Positions 32,530-40,616 of a stretch of 42,572 nucleotides of DNA are shown one piece after another. The stretch is taken from contig PLXO01000321.1 of NCBI GenBank assembly GCA_003151425.1, positions 1 to 42,572 on the forward strand. Reading direction: 5' to 3'. This DNA comes from Acetobacteraceae bacterium. GTDB taxonomy: Bacteria; Pseudomonadota; Alphaproteobacteria; Acetobacterales; Acetobacteraceae. The position numbers were made by a program, and so were the translations under genes. The notes beneath the pieces are model-generated. The model was not told the origin of the DNA. It saw only the letters and a program-made list of their open reading frames with translations, and did not search any database. Positions within the stretch are counted from its first letter, which is position 1. Each line of letters begins with the position of its first letter.

Positions 32530-34035
32530 CTACTGCATCGTCACGCCCTGCAAACGGATCAGCCCATCCGGCACCTGTTGGAACCCGGTGATGCCACGCT
32601 TCATCCCGACAACGTTCTTGCCGGTCCACAGGTAGATCAGCGGCAGGTCCTTACGCTCCTGGTCCCATACCGTGGCATAGAACGCGCGCCGTCCCGCCAC
32701 GTCGGCCACTGTGCGCGCATCGTCCAGCGCCTTGTCGACCGCGGGCACACTGTAATGCCCGTAGTTGAACGTTCCGCCACTGTGCAGCATCTGCCACATG
32801 TTGCCGTCCGGGTCCGAGCGCCCCGACCAGCCGATCAGATAGGCCTCGAAGTCGCCGGCATAGGCCGCCTGCAACGATGACGCGAACTCCATCGTTTTCA
32901 GCTTGATGTCGAAGCCGGCCTCCTTGGCCATCGCCTGGATCACCTCGCCGGCCTGCTGAATGTCGGAACCGTTGGTGATCGTCAGCGTGATCGGCAACGG
33001 TACCGCGACGCCGGCCTGTTGCAGCAACGCGCGCGCCTTCGCCACGTCGCGCGCCGGCGGCTTCAGTTCCTGCACGTAATAAGGTGAACTCGCCGGGTTG
33101 GCCTGGATGGTCGGCGTGTAGGCGCCGGCATAAACCACCTGGATCAGCGCATCGCGGTCGATCGCCAGGTCGAGCGCCTGGCGCACCAGGGCGTTCTGCT
33201 CAAGCGTCGTGCGCGGCGCTGTGCCGTTGCCGGTGTTGACCGTGATGCCGGTGTAGGCGAGCGAGTCACCGATCGCGATCTTCAGCTTCGGATCATGCTG
33301 CACCGCGGGCATGTCGGTCGGCAGGATGTATTCGACCAAGTCTAGCGCTCCGGCCTGCAGATCGGCCAGCCGCACCGAGGAATTCGGATTCGGCAGATAC
33401 ACCACCTGATCGAAATGAATAGATTTGGCGTCCCAGTAGCCGGCGAAGCGGCGCAACACGATGCGGTCCTGCGCGGTGCGGGACTCGAAGCTGAACGGCC
33501 CGGCACAGACCGGGTGCAGACCGAACTTGTCGCCGGCGGCCTCGGCCGCCTTGGGCGAGATCATGATGCCGGCGCGGTCGGTGAGCTGGGCCAGAAGCTG
33601 CGACGCCGGCGCCTTCAGGTCGAGCTGGATCGTCAGCGGATCGATGATCTCGATGCTGTCGATCGAACTGACCTCGCCGCGCCGCATGCTGCCCTTGGCG
33701 GTCAGATCGCGCGTGAGCTTGTATTTCACGGCCTCGGCGGTGAGCGGTTCGCCGTCCTGGAATTGCACCCCGGCGCGCAGATGGATGACCAGATGGGTCG
33801 GATCCTTCCACTCATAGCCGGAGGCAAGCTGCGGCATGATGTTCAGCTTGGCGTCGATATCGAAGAGCTTGTCGCACATACCGGCGAACACGATGCGCCC
33901 GACATAGGAGGAGCCGAGGGTGGGATCGAGCAGGTCCGGGTCCTCTCGCAGGCCGATGTGCAGGACCTTGTCCTGTGCCAGCGCCGGAGTTGCGAGGCCA
34001 AGGATGCAGGCAGCGACAAGCATGAAACGGCGCAT
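32530..34035 (-). CDS. Peptide/opine-type ABC substrate-binding protein (SBP_bac_5)
   Basis: The 501-residue protein has a signal peptide (MRRFMLVAACILGLATPALA) and the DppA/OppA family start KVLHIGLREDPDLLDPTLGSSYVGRIVFAGMCDKLFDI, then VIHLRAGVQFQDGEPLTAEAVKYKL. ATG 34035 is preceded by AGGAG six bases upstream. Such proteins bind di/oligopeptides, opines or similar solutes for an ABC importer. No cognate permease or ATPase lies next to it, so it is an orphan that may use a system elsewhere. Its promoter region contains a dispersed hairpin and a 21-bp tandem repeat. Confidence 0.92.
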   Translation of the reverse strand: MRRFMLVAACILGLATPALAQDKVLHIGLREDPDLLDPTLGSSYVGRIVFAGMCDKLFDIDAKLNIMPQLASGYEWKDPTHLVIHLRAGVQFQDGEPLTAEAVKYKLTRDLTAKGSMRRGEVSSIDSIEIIDPLTIQLDLKAPASQLLAQLTDRAGIMISPKAAEAAGDKFGLHPVCAGPFSFESRTAQDRIVLRRFAGYWDAKSIHFDQVVYLPNPNSSVRLADLQAGALDLVEYILPTDMPAVQHDPKLKIAIGDSLAYTGITVNTGNGTAPRTTLEQNALVRQALDLAIDRDALIQVVYAGAYTPTIQANPASSPYYVQELKPPARDVAKARALLQQAGVAVPLPITLTITNGSDIQQAGEVIQAMAKEAGFDIKLKTMEFASSLQAAYAGDFEAYLIGWSGRSDPDGNMWQMLHSGGTFNYGHYSVPAVDKALDDARTVADVAGRRAFYATVWDQERKDLPLIYLWTGKNVVGMKRGITGFQQVPDGLIRLQGVTMQ

Positions 34036-34104
34036 GGTGATCTCCTGAGCGGCAACGCAACAACTGATGTTCTGAGTCTCACGTTTGTTACCTGGCTTGT
34101 CGCT

Positions 34105-34188
34105 GTCATTGCGAGGGGAGCGAAGCAATCCGCCGCGCGACATTGGTGCGATATCTTCGGGAGATTGCTTCGCTTCGCTCGCAATGAC
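34105..34188. repeat. Dispersed hairpin, GTCATTGCGAG type
   Basis: GTCATTGCGAGGGGAGCGAA-like arm (34105-34130) pairs with a GATTGCTTCGCTTCGCTCGCAATGAC-type arm (34163-34188), with one mismatch region, across a 32-nt spacer. Palindromes starting with GTCATTGCGAG and containing GCGAAGCAATC are a common dispersed family in alphaproteobacterial genomes, from general knowledge. It lies 70 bp upstream of the peptide-binding protein gene. Confidence 0.75.
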
Positions 34189-34314
34189 AGCTTTGGCCGA
34201 CGGTCCGACAGCGTTGGCTGACTGTCCGACAGCTTTGGCTGGCTGTCCGACAGCGTTGGCCGGCGGTCCGACAGCGTTGGCCGGCGGTCCGACAGCGTTG
34301 GCCGCGGGTCCGAA
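34187..34314. repeat. 21-bp tandem minisatellite, about 5.7 copies
   Basis: Copies of a 21-bp unit starting GTCCGACAGC and ending in TTGGCCGGCG-like bases begin at 34203, 34224, 34245, 34266, 34287 and 34308 (partial). Two central copies are identical; the outer ones carry 1-3 changes. It is intergenic, between a crotonase and the orphan binding protein. It is not a CRISPR because there are no spacers. Confidence 0.85.
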
Positions 34315-34383
34315 CCGTCAGGATTCCTACACCAGCGCGGAAAAGCGCAGCGCATTTCGCCCTACGCGTCCCGCGCCACCTAT

Positions 34384-35184
34384 CTACGCATCGGTCGGCC
34401 GATACCACGCCGGCCTGCGCTTCTCGCGGAACGCCGAGGTGCCCTCCTGCCCCTCTGCCGACTGGCGCTGCATCCAGCCCTCGTGTGCCAGCAACGCCAC
34501 CTCCCGGTCATCCAGCAGCAGCCCGTTGGCCCCAAGAAACGACAGCTTGGTCGCCGCGATCGCACCCGGCGCACTCGCCAGGATGGCGTCCAGCACCTCC
34601 GCCAGCCGCGTCTCCATCCGCTCGCCCGGCACCACCTCGTGCACCAGGCCGATGCGCGCGGCCTCCTCGGGGCCGAAACGTTCTCCCGTCAGCGCGTAGC
34701 GGCGGGTCTGCCGCAGCCCGATCGCGCCGACCATGAACGTGGAGATCGGTGTCGGCGCGATGCCCACCCGCACCTCGGTGATGCCGAAGCGCGCGTCCGG
34801 CGTCGCCAGCGCCACGTCGACGCAGCAGGCGATGCCGACGCCGCCGCCGAAGCATGCACCCTGGATCACCGCGATCGTCGGCTTGGGAAACTCGTTCAGC
34901 GTGCGGCTGAACCGCACCGTGATCACCGAGGCCGCGTAGTTCGCCTCCGGCCCCTGACGCGACAAATGGTTCAGCCAGTTGATGTCGGCACCAGCCTGGA
35001 AATGCTTGCCGGCGCCGCGGATCACCAGCGCCCGCACGGCGGTGTCGGCCGCGAGCCGCACCATCCCCTCCGTCATCGCCCGCAACAGCGCCTCGTCATA
35101 CGCGTTGGCGACCTGCGGCCGGTTCAGGGTCAGCGTGGCGATACCGCGCGGATCGATCTCCAACAGGAACGTTTCGTCGCTCAT
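34384..35184 (-). CDS. Crotonase-family protein
   Basis: The 266-residue protein has GAGKHFQAGADINWL (~60-74), AVIQGACFGGGVGIACCVDVALA (~105-127) and FGITEVRVGIAPTP with the catalytic-type Glu. It probably hydrates or isomerises an acyl-CoA. ATG 35184 overlaps the stop of the upstream threonine-dehydratase-like gene (ATGA), so the two are translated together; the earlier ORF start is spurious. A catabolic role linked to an amino-acid-derived keto or enoyl acid is plausible but unproven. Confidence 0.9.
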   Translation of the reverse strand: MSDETFLLEIDPRGIATLTLNRPQVANAYDEALLRAMTEGMVRLAADTAVRALVIRGAGKHFQAGADINWLNHLSRQGPEANYAASVITVRFSRTLNEFPKPTIAVIQGACFGGGVGIACCVDVALATPDARFGITEVRVGIAPTPISTFMVGAIGLRQTRRYALTGERFGPEEAARIGLVHEVVPGERMETRLAEVLDAILASAPGAIAATKLSFLGANGLLLDDREVALLAHEGWMQRQSAEGQEGTSAFREKRRPAWYRPTDA

Positions 35185-36143
35185 GAACCACTCACCTTTG
35201 CGGGTTCGGTGTTGGCACCGCAGACCAGCACGCCGACGCGCGCGCCCGCAGGTGGAACGAACGCGCCGGACAGCAGTGCGGCCAGCGCGGTGGCGCCGCC
35301 GGGTTCGGCGATCAGTCGCAGCCGGTCCCACAGCAGCCGCTGCGCCGCGGCGATCGCGTCGTCCGACACCAGGACCGCTTCCGCAACATACTGCGCGGCG
35401 ATCGGGAACATCAGCGCGCCGACCTGCCTTGCGCCGAGGCTGTCGGCGGCCAGCCCACCCACCGGCGCCGCCACCGGCTTCCCGGCGCGCAACGCGTCAT
35501 GCAGCGCTGGGCAGGCTTCCGGCTCGACACTGACCACCGCCGCGCTGCCGGCGTACCAGGCGGCAATGCCGCCGATCAGTCCGCCGCCGCCGGTCGCCAC
35601 CAGCACATGCGTCAGGTCAGCTGCATCCAGCTCGAACTCGCGCCCGACGGTCCCCTGCCCGGCCAGCACCGCCGGATGGTCGTAGGCGTGCACCTCCAGC
35701 GCCCCGGTCTCCGCCTGGCGGGCACGCGAGGCGGCAAGCGCCTCGGCATAAGTCTCGCCGCCCTGCACCACGCGCGCGCCATAGCTGGCGATGCGCGCCA
35801 CCTTCGCTTGCGGCGTCAGGTCCGGAACGAAGATCTCCGCCGTCACGCCCAGCGCACGCGCCGCGTAGGCGACCGCCGCGCCATGGTTGCCGCCGGACGC
35901 GGCGATCACGCCGGCGGCCGGCAGCCCGGCCGCCGGCAGTCCGGAAGCCGACGCCTGGGCAGACAATATGCGGTTGAACGCACCGCGCGGCTTGAAGCTG
36001 CCCGCGTGCTGCAGCAGTTCCAGTTTCAGCGCGACGGGCAACGCCAATCCCAGCTCCGCGCCGGCAAGGCGCAGCAACGGCGTGTGCCGTACATGGCCGG
36101 CGATCCGGGCGGCAGCGGCGGCGATATCGGCGCGGGAGGTCAT
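35181..36143 (-). CDS. Threonine dehydratase/serine racemase-like PLP enzyme
   Basis: The 320-residue fold-type II PLP enzyme starts MTSRADIAAAAARIAGHVRHTPLL. Its PLP lysine is in SFKPRGAFN (~60), SGGNHGAAVAYAARALG (~90) binds the substrate, and VATGGGGLIGGIAAW is the phosphate-binding loop. It should dehydrate or deaminate L-threonine or L-serine, or racemise serine. Just before SGGNHG there is a repeated pentapeptide GLPAAGLPAAG, an unusual insert coded by a 15-bp repeat. It lacks the ACT domains of biosynthetic IlvA, fitting a catabolic form. ATG 36143 has GGGAGG upstream. Confidence 0.9.
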   Translation of the reverse strand: MTSRADIAAAAARIAGHVRHTPLLRLAGAELGLALPVALKLELLQHAGSFKPRGAFNRILSAQASASGLPAAGLPAAGVIAASGGNHGAAVAYAARALGVTAEIFVPDLTPQAKVARIASYGARVVQGGETYAEALAASRARQAETGALEVHAYDHPAVLAGQGTVGREFELDAADLTHVLVATGGGGLIGGIAAWYAGSAAVVSVEPEACPALHDALRAGKPVAAPVGGLAADSLGARQVGALMFPIAAQYVAEAVLVSDDAIAAAQRLLWDRLRLIAEPGGATALAALLSGAFVPPAGARVGVLVCGANTEPAKVSGS

Positions 36144-36401
36144 GGCGTAAGGCACGCTGGCATGCCGCCCGGGCGCGGACAAGTCCGCGCACGCCCGGAC
36201 CGCGCAAGCCGCTCTCGTGCAACAGTGGCCGATGCCCGCCGCAACCACGACCCAAGGTGGCTGTAACGCCCAACGATACTACCCTCGATGGCCATTACTC
36301 TCGGCGACCACTATCGCCTGGGACCAATACCCTCGCGGGCAACACCCTCCGGGCCAATGCGTCCTTTCATTTCGCACCACTTAGGGTCAGAGTGCGGGCC
36401 T

Positions 36402-36836
36402 ATGCAGATCCACGGGAGCTGCGCGGCCAAGGCAGGCGCAGGCGTACTACTGGTGGGACCGCCGGGATCGGGGAAATCCGATCTGGTTCTGCGGCTGCGG
36501 AGCCATGGGTTCGACCTGGTCGCCGACGACCGGGTGGATATCGCACACGGTATCGCACGCCCGCCGCCGGCGCTGGCCGGACTGCTGGAGGTGCGCGGTC
36601 TGGGCATCTTCCGCCTGCCCTACGCCGCCGAAGCCCGCCTCGCCCTGGTGGTTGACCTGGCCGCCCTGTTGCCCCCCGGGACCCCCCGCCTGCCAATGCC
36701 GGAGCGGCACGCGGCGCTGGATCTGCCGCTGGTCCGCATCGACGCGGCTGCCGCCTCGGCGCCGGAGCGCGTCGCCCTGGCGCTCGACGGTGCACTCGGC
36801 CGCGTCGGTCAGATCGCCGGAGCCTTCGCGGCATGA
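36402..36836 (+). CDS. hprK: HPr kinase/phosphorylase, short alphaproteobacterial type
   Basis: The 144-residue protein is the C-terminal catalytic half of HprK: Walker A GPPGSGKS (19-26), VADDRVDI, and the signature LLEVRGLGIFRLPY. It phosphorylates and dephosphorylates HPr on a serine, linking metabolism to regulation. Alphaproteobacteria carry this short version without the N-terminal domain. A longer ORF from 36288 exists, but MQIHGSCAAKAGAGVLLVGP matches the family start. Its stop overlaps the rapZ ATG (ATGA). The target serine is present in the HPr encoded three genes downstream. Confidence 0.9.
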   Translation: MQIHGSCAAKAGAGVLLVGPPGSGKSDLVLRLRSHGFDLVADDRVDIAHGIARPPPALAGLLEVRGLGIFRLPYAAEARLALVVDLAALLPPGTPRLPMPERHAALDLPLVRIDAAAASAPERVALALDGALGRVGQIAGAFAA

Positions 36837-37972
36837 CGCCGACGGCGACACAAGCGCCGAACCAGGGGGCGCCGAACCAGGGTGCGCGGAACCAGGGACC
36901 GGCACGCCTGCGCGTGGTGCTGGTCACCGGCCTGTCGGGCGGCGGCAAGCTCTCGGTGCTCGGCGCGCTGGAGGACCTGGGCTTCGAGACGATGGACAAC
37001 CCGCCGCTGGAGATGCTCGCCGACATGGTCGGGCACAGCGAGCGCGGGCTGGCGATCGGGGTGGACGCCCGCACCCGCGGCTTCGACGCGACGCGGGTGC
37101 TGGAGACGCTGGCGGCGCTACGCGCCAACCCGGGGCTGCGGCCCGAGCTGGTCTATGTCTGCGCCAACGAGGCAACGCTGCTGCGCCGCTACACCGAAAG
37201 CCGGCGCCGCCATCCGCTCGCGCCGCAGGACCGGGTCTCGGTCGGGATCGCCCAGGAGCAGGCGCTGACCGGCCGGCTGCGCGACGCCGCCGACCTTGTC
37301 GTGGACACCTCGGACCTGCCGATTGGCGCCATGCGCCGGCGGATCGAGCAGCATTTCGGCGCTGACACCGCGACCGAGCGCCTGGTGGTGACCCTGGTGT
37401 CCTTCGCCTATCCGCACGGTCTGCCGCCGGAAGCGGATCTGGTATTCGACGCACGCTTCTTGCGGAACCCCCACTACGACCCGATTTTGCGTCCGCGAAC
37501 CGGGCTTGACCCCGAGGTCGGTGCCTGCATCGAAACCGATCCCGACTTCGCCGCCTTCCTCGATCGCGTGGCCGAATTGGTGGAGCTGCTCTTGCCGAGG
37601 TTCGTGCAAGAGGGCAAGAAATACGCCACCATCGCGGCCGGCTGCACGGGGGGACGTCACCGCTCGGTGTATTTCGTCGAGAAACTGGCCGCCCGGTTGA
37701 CCGCTCGGCCCGAAGCGCATCGCGCCGCCGGGGAGAGTGGCGGTTGGCGACTGCACGTGATGCACCGGGAGCTCGCCCGGGAAGGTAACGCCACGGCGAC
37801 CCCGAGAGGGGTGACTTCGACTGGTGCGACTGCAACTGGGGCGACTTCGACTGGCCGGGCGGCATCTCGCCGTGTCGGCGACGGTACGGACGCCGACGTT
37901 GTGAGCAGTGACTGGGCGACGGACGACCGCTTGGGCGCGTGGCCCTTGCCGGCTCAGGCACAGGAGGCCTGA
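36833..37972 (+). CDS. rapZ: RapZ-type P-loop RNase adapter/nucleotide-binding protein
   Basis: The 379-residue protein has the RapZ (YvcJ) N-terminal kinase-like domain and the C-terminal domain with VSFAYPHGLPPEADLVFDARFLRNPHYDP and GCTGGRHRSVYFVEKLA. In enterobacteria RapZ guides RNase E to GlmZ; in other phyla it is a nucleotide-binding regulator near PTS genes. The Walker A (residues 33-41) reads GLSGGGKLS: the Ser/Thr normally after Lys is Leu. Two low-complexity segments flank the fold: an N-terminal QGAPNQGARNQG repeat and a C-terminal TGATATGATSTG repeat plus ~40 more residues. The start overlaps hprK. Confidence 0.92.
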   Translation: MTPTATQAPNQGAPNQGARNQGPARLRVVLVTGLSGGGKLSVLGALEDLGFETMDNPPLEMLADMVGHSERGLAIGVDARTRGFDATRVLETLAALRANPGLRPELVYVCANEATLLRRYTESRRRHPLAPQDRVSVGIAQEQALTGRLRDAADLVVDTSDLPIGAMRRRIEQHFGADTATERLVVTLVSFAYPHGLPPEADLVFDARFLRNPHYDPILRPRTGLDPEVGACIETDPDFAAFLDRVAELVELLLPRFVQEGKKYATIAAGCTGGRHRSVYFVEKLAARLTARPEAHRAAGESGGWRLHVMHRELAREGNATATPRGVTSTGATATGATSTGRAASRRVGDGTDADVVSSDWATDDRLGAWPLPAQAQEA

Positions 37973-38046
37973 CACGACATGATGTGCTCGCACAAAGACA
38001 GTGGGCTTCCCTCCGCGGAAGCCGGTAGGGACAGCGCGCACGATCC

Positions 38047-38472
38047 ATGATCGGCATGATTCTGGTGACCCACGGCCGTCTGGCCGACGAGCTGCGCTCC
38101 GCCATGGAGCACGTCGTCGGCGCCCAACGCAGCGTCGAGACGGTGTGCATCGGACCCGAAGACGACATGGAGAACCGGCGTGCCGAGATCGAGGCCTGCA
38201 TCAAGCGCTGCGACTGTGGCGATGGTGTGGTGCTGCTGACCGACATGTTCGGCGGCACCCCGTCCAACCTGGCGATCTCGATGATGGCGCACGATGGGGT
38301 CGAGGTGATCGCCGGCGTCAACCTGCCGATGCTGGTCAAGCTCGCCAAGGTACGCTCGAACCAGCCGCTCGCCTCGGCGGTGACCTGCGCCCAGGAGGCG
38401 GGCCGGAAATACATCTCCGCCGCGTCCCACGTGCTGCATGGCGAGAAGAAGCTGAACGGAACCAGCGGCTGA
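38047..38472 (+). CDS. PTS mannose-type EIIA protein
   Basis: The 141-residue EIIA-Man-family protein has the phospho-histidine H9 in ILVTHG, DMFGGTPSNLAISMM (~70) and the fold's VIAGVNLPMLVKL. It accepts phosphate from HPr. No EIIB/C sugar permease is present, so it acts in a regulatory phospho-relay, as in other alphaproteobacteria where this EIIA sits with HPr and HprK. The stop overlaps the HPr ATG (TGATG). Confidence 0.92.
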   Translation: MIGMILVTHGRLADELRSAMEHVVGAQRSVETVCIGPEDDMENRRAEIEACIKRCDCGDGVVLLTDMFGGTPSNLAISMMAHDGVEVIAGVNLPMLVKLAKVRSNQPLASAVTCAQEAGRKYISAASHVLHGEKKLNGTSG

Positions 38473-38795
38473 TGGCCGACGCGGCCGAGCCGGAACAGGG
38501 TCGGTCCGCGGAACAGCAGGCCACCGTCGTCAGCCGCATCGTTACCATTCCCAATCAGCGCGGCCTGCACGCGCGCGCGGCGGCGAAGTTCGTCACGCTG
38601 GCGGAGCGGTTCGACGCGTCGGTGGACGTGATCCGCGACGGACAGACGGTGTCCGCGCGGTCGATCATGGGGCTGATGATGCTGGGCGCCGGGTGTGGTG
38701 CGACGATCGAGCTGCGCGCCGAGGGCTGGGGCGCCAAGGAGGCGCTGGACGCGCTGGCCGCGCTGGTCGAGTCCGGGTTCGAGGAGCGCGGCTGA
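38472..38795 (+). CDS. ptsH: HPr phosphocarrier protein
   Basis: The 107-residue HPr has H33 in RGLHARAAAKF (the PEP-derived phosphorylation site) and S64 in SARSIMGLMMLGAG, the HprK target, 31 residues later as in canonical HPr. An extra ~20-residue N-terminal segment (MADAAEPEQGRSAEQQATVV) precedes the fold. It passes phosphate from enzyme I to the EIIA encoded just upstream. ptsI is not in the window after it, so enzyme I must be elsewhere. Confidence 0.93.
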   Translation: MADAAEPEQGRSAEQQATVVSRIVTIPNQRGLHARAAAKFVTLAERFDASVDVIRDGQTVSARSIMGLMMLGAGCGATIELRAEGWGAKEALDALAALVESGFEERG

Positions 38796-38852
38796 GGCGC
38801 TGGCGGCAGGGCCGGGTGCTGCGTTGCGCGGCGACAGTAGACTTCGTGGTTT

Positions 38853-38872
38853 AATTTTCGAACGAAAGAATT
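38853..38872. promoter_or_regulatory. AT-rich imperfect palindrome upstream of the Hint protein gene
   Basis: AATTTTCG-AA-CGAAAGAATT lies in an AT-rich island (gtggtttaatttt...) within otherwise GC-rich DNA, ~90 bp before the GTG start at 38962. It is a fair candidate operator or promoter element. Confidence 0.35.
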
Positions 38873-38961
38873 CATTAGAGCTATCCGGGCATCCGTGCGA
38901 ACACTTGCTTCACGGCGCCGTGAGATGGGGTCTCCCGGCCGCGCATCTGACGGGAGGCGTC

Positions 38962-40335
38962 GTGACCACGTTCACCTGGATCGACACGGCGGGCGGTGAC
39001 TGGTCAGTCGCCGCTGATTGGTCCTCTGCGCCGACCTCGACGTCGGATCTGGCGATCACGTTGCCGGGGACATACACGGTAACGGCGAGCGCGCCGGAGA
39101 CAGCGCAATCCCTCGTATTGGACGCACCCGACGCGGTGCTCGTGCTGGATGCATCGCTGACCGTGGCCGGCGGGTTCACGCTGCAGGCCGGCACCGTGGT
39201 TTTCGCCGGCGGCACCCTGTCGGTCGGGACGTTCGAGCAGGATGGCGGGCTGATATCCGGCAGCACCGTCGATATCATCTCCGCGGGCACCATCGCGGTT
39301 GACGGTGGCGCGATCGACGCCACCGTCGTCACGCTGAGCGCAGGGGCGGCGAGCCTAGGGGCGTTGGTGGTCGGCAATACGGGCGACCTGATCATCAACG
39401 CGGGTGCCGTGGCCGCTACGCAGTCGGTGGAGTTCGAAAACGACAGCACGACGGGGACGCTGACGATCGGCACGCTGGCCGGGTTTGACGGGGTGATCGA
39501 CAGCTTCAACACCAGGGCGGAGATCATCCTGGCGGGCGCCTCGATCGCCAGCGATGCGTTTGTTGGGAATACGCTGACGTTGTTCGGTGGCGGCGCGGCG
39601 GAGCTGGGCACGCTGAAGTTCGGGCCGAGTGCGGTTAGTGGGGGGTACCTGACGACGAGTGACGGAGCGATCGTCGAGGTGGCGTGCTTCGCGGCGGGCA
39701 CGCAGATCGCGACGGCGCGCGGCGAGGTGGCGGTGGAGGCGATCCGGGTCGGCGATCTGGTGCGGACCGTGCTGGGCGGGAGCGCGGCAGTGCTGGGCGA
39801 CGTCGCGCCGGGCGAGGCCGCGCTGGGCGGGACGGTGCGGCTGCCGCCGGGCGAGGCGCTCGCGCCGGTGATCTGGGTCGGGCGGCGCGAGTTGGATTGT
39901 GCGCGGCATCCGCAGCCTCGAAACGTCTGGCCGGTGCGGGTGGCGGCCGGGGCGTTCGGGCCGCGGCGGCCGCACAGCGATCTGTGGCTGTCGCCGGATC
40001 ATGCGGTCTATGTCGAGGAGGTGCTGATCCCTGTGCGGCTCCTGATCAACGGCACAACGATCGCGCAGGTGCCGGTGGAGCGGGTGACGTACTGCCACCT
40101 GGAACTGGCGGAGCACGACGTGCTGCTGGCCGAGGGACTGCCGGCGGAGAGCTATCTGGATATGCGGGATGGGTCGAACTATGCGAACCGGCCAGGGCCG
40201 CTTCGGCTGTACCCGGATTACGCCGCGCGGATGTGGGAGGCGTTCGGCTGCGCGAGGCTGATCGTCACGGGACCCGGACTGGCGGCAGCGCGGGCTTTGG
40301 TCGCCAGCTTCGCGGCGCAGCGGGAATCGGGCTGA
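38962..40335 (+). CDS. Beta-solenoid protein with C-terminal Hint_2 domain
   Basis: The ~457-residue protein starts TTFTWIDTAGGDWSVAADWSS and continues with ~220 residues of short beta-strand repeats rich in Gly, Thr, Val and Ala (AGGTLSVGTFEQDGG, GDLIINAGAVAATQSV), a likely right-handed beta solenoid. From about residue 243 (CFAAGTQIATARGEVAVEAIRVGDLV) a Hint_2 domain follows, with the catalytic Cys and the late motif SPDHAVYVEEVLIPVRLLINGTTI. Hint_2 domains can cut the chain at the Cys and attach the N-terminal part to a nucleophile. GTG 38962 with GGGAGG five to nine bases upstream is the likely start; no signal peptide is seen, so secretion would need another route. It is unrelated to the PTS genes before it. 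Confidence 0.8.
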   Translation: MTTFTWIDTAGGDWSVAADWSSAPTSTSDLAITLPGTYTVTASAPETAQSLVLDAPDAVLVLDASLTVAGGFTLQAGTVVFAGGTLSVGTFEQDGGLISGSTVDIISAGTIAVDGGAIDATVVTLSAGAASLGALVVGNTGDLIINAGAVAATQSVEFENDSTTGTLTIGTLAGFDGVIDSFNTRAEIILAGASIASDAFVGNTLTLFGGGAAELGTLKFGPSAVSGGYLTTSDGAIVEVACFAAGTQIATARGEVAVEAIRVGDLVRTVLGGSAAVLGDVAPGEAALGGTVRLPPGEALAPVIWVGRRELDCARHPQPRNVWPVRVAAGAFGPRRPHSDLWLSPDHAVYVEEVLIPVRLLINGTTIAQVPVERVTYCHLELAEHDVLLAEGLPAESYLDMRDGSNYANRPGPLRLYPDYAARMWEAFGCARLIVTGPGLAAARALVASFAAQRESG

Positions 40336-40616
40336 TAAACTCACCGGTCACGCAATGGTCGTCACGCGAGCGGCCGCCGGCTGGTCTCGCGCGTGGGGCG
40401 GGGACAGGGGAGCCAGCGTGCGGCGACGCGCCAAGCAAAGACCTATATCGGCCGCCCGACGACCCAACGAAGTGTCAAATATTGGGGCGGCTGGTTTGAG
40501 ATCGCCGCGATGTCGCCGGTGCCGAACGGCATGAAGCCCCCCCCGGCCAGCGTGACGATTGCCACCGGCCACCGGATACGCTTCTCTCCCCCAGCCCCAC
40601 AAGCAGGAGCACCGAC
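40336..40616. other. Intergenic gap, no feature recognised
   Basis: No plausible gene or strong repeat was found between the Hint gene and the nitrilase gene; the open frames are shadows. It presumably carries the nitrilase promoter. Confidence 0.5.

Noticed and set aside
34187-34314. CRISPR-like array
   Set aside because: Units are contiguous 21-bp repeats without spacers, and no cas genes are near.
38962-40335. Hint domain as an intein
   Set aside because: There is no C-terminal extein or HN junction. The domain ends the protein and matches Hint_2 order, not a splicing intein.
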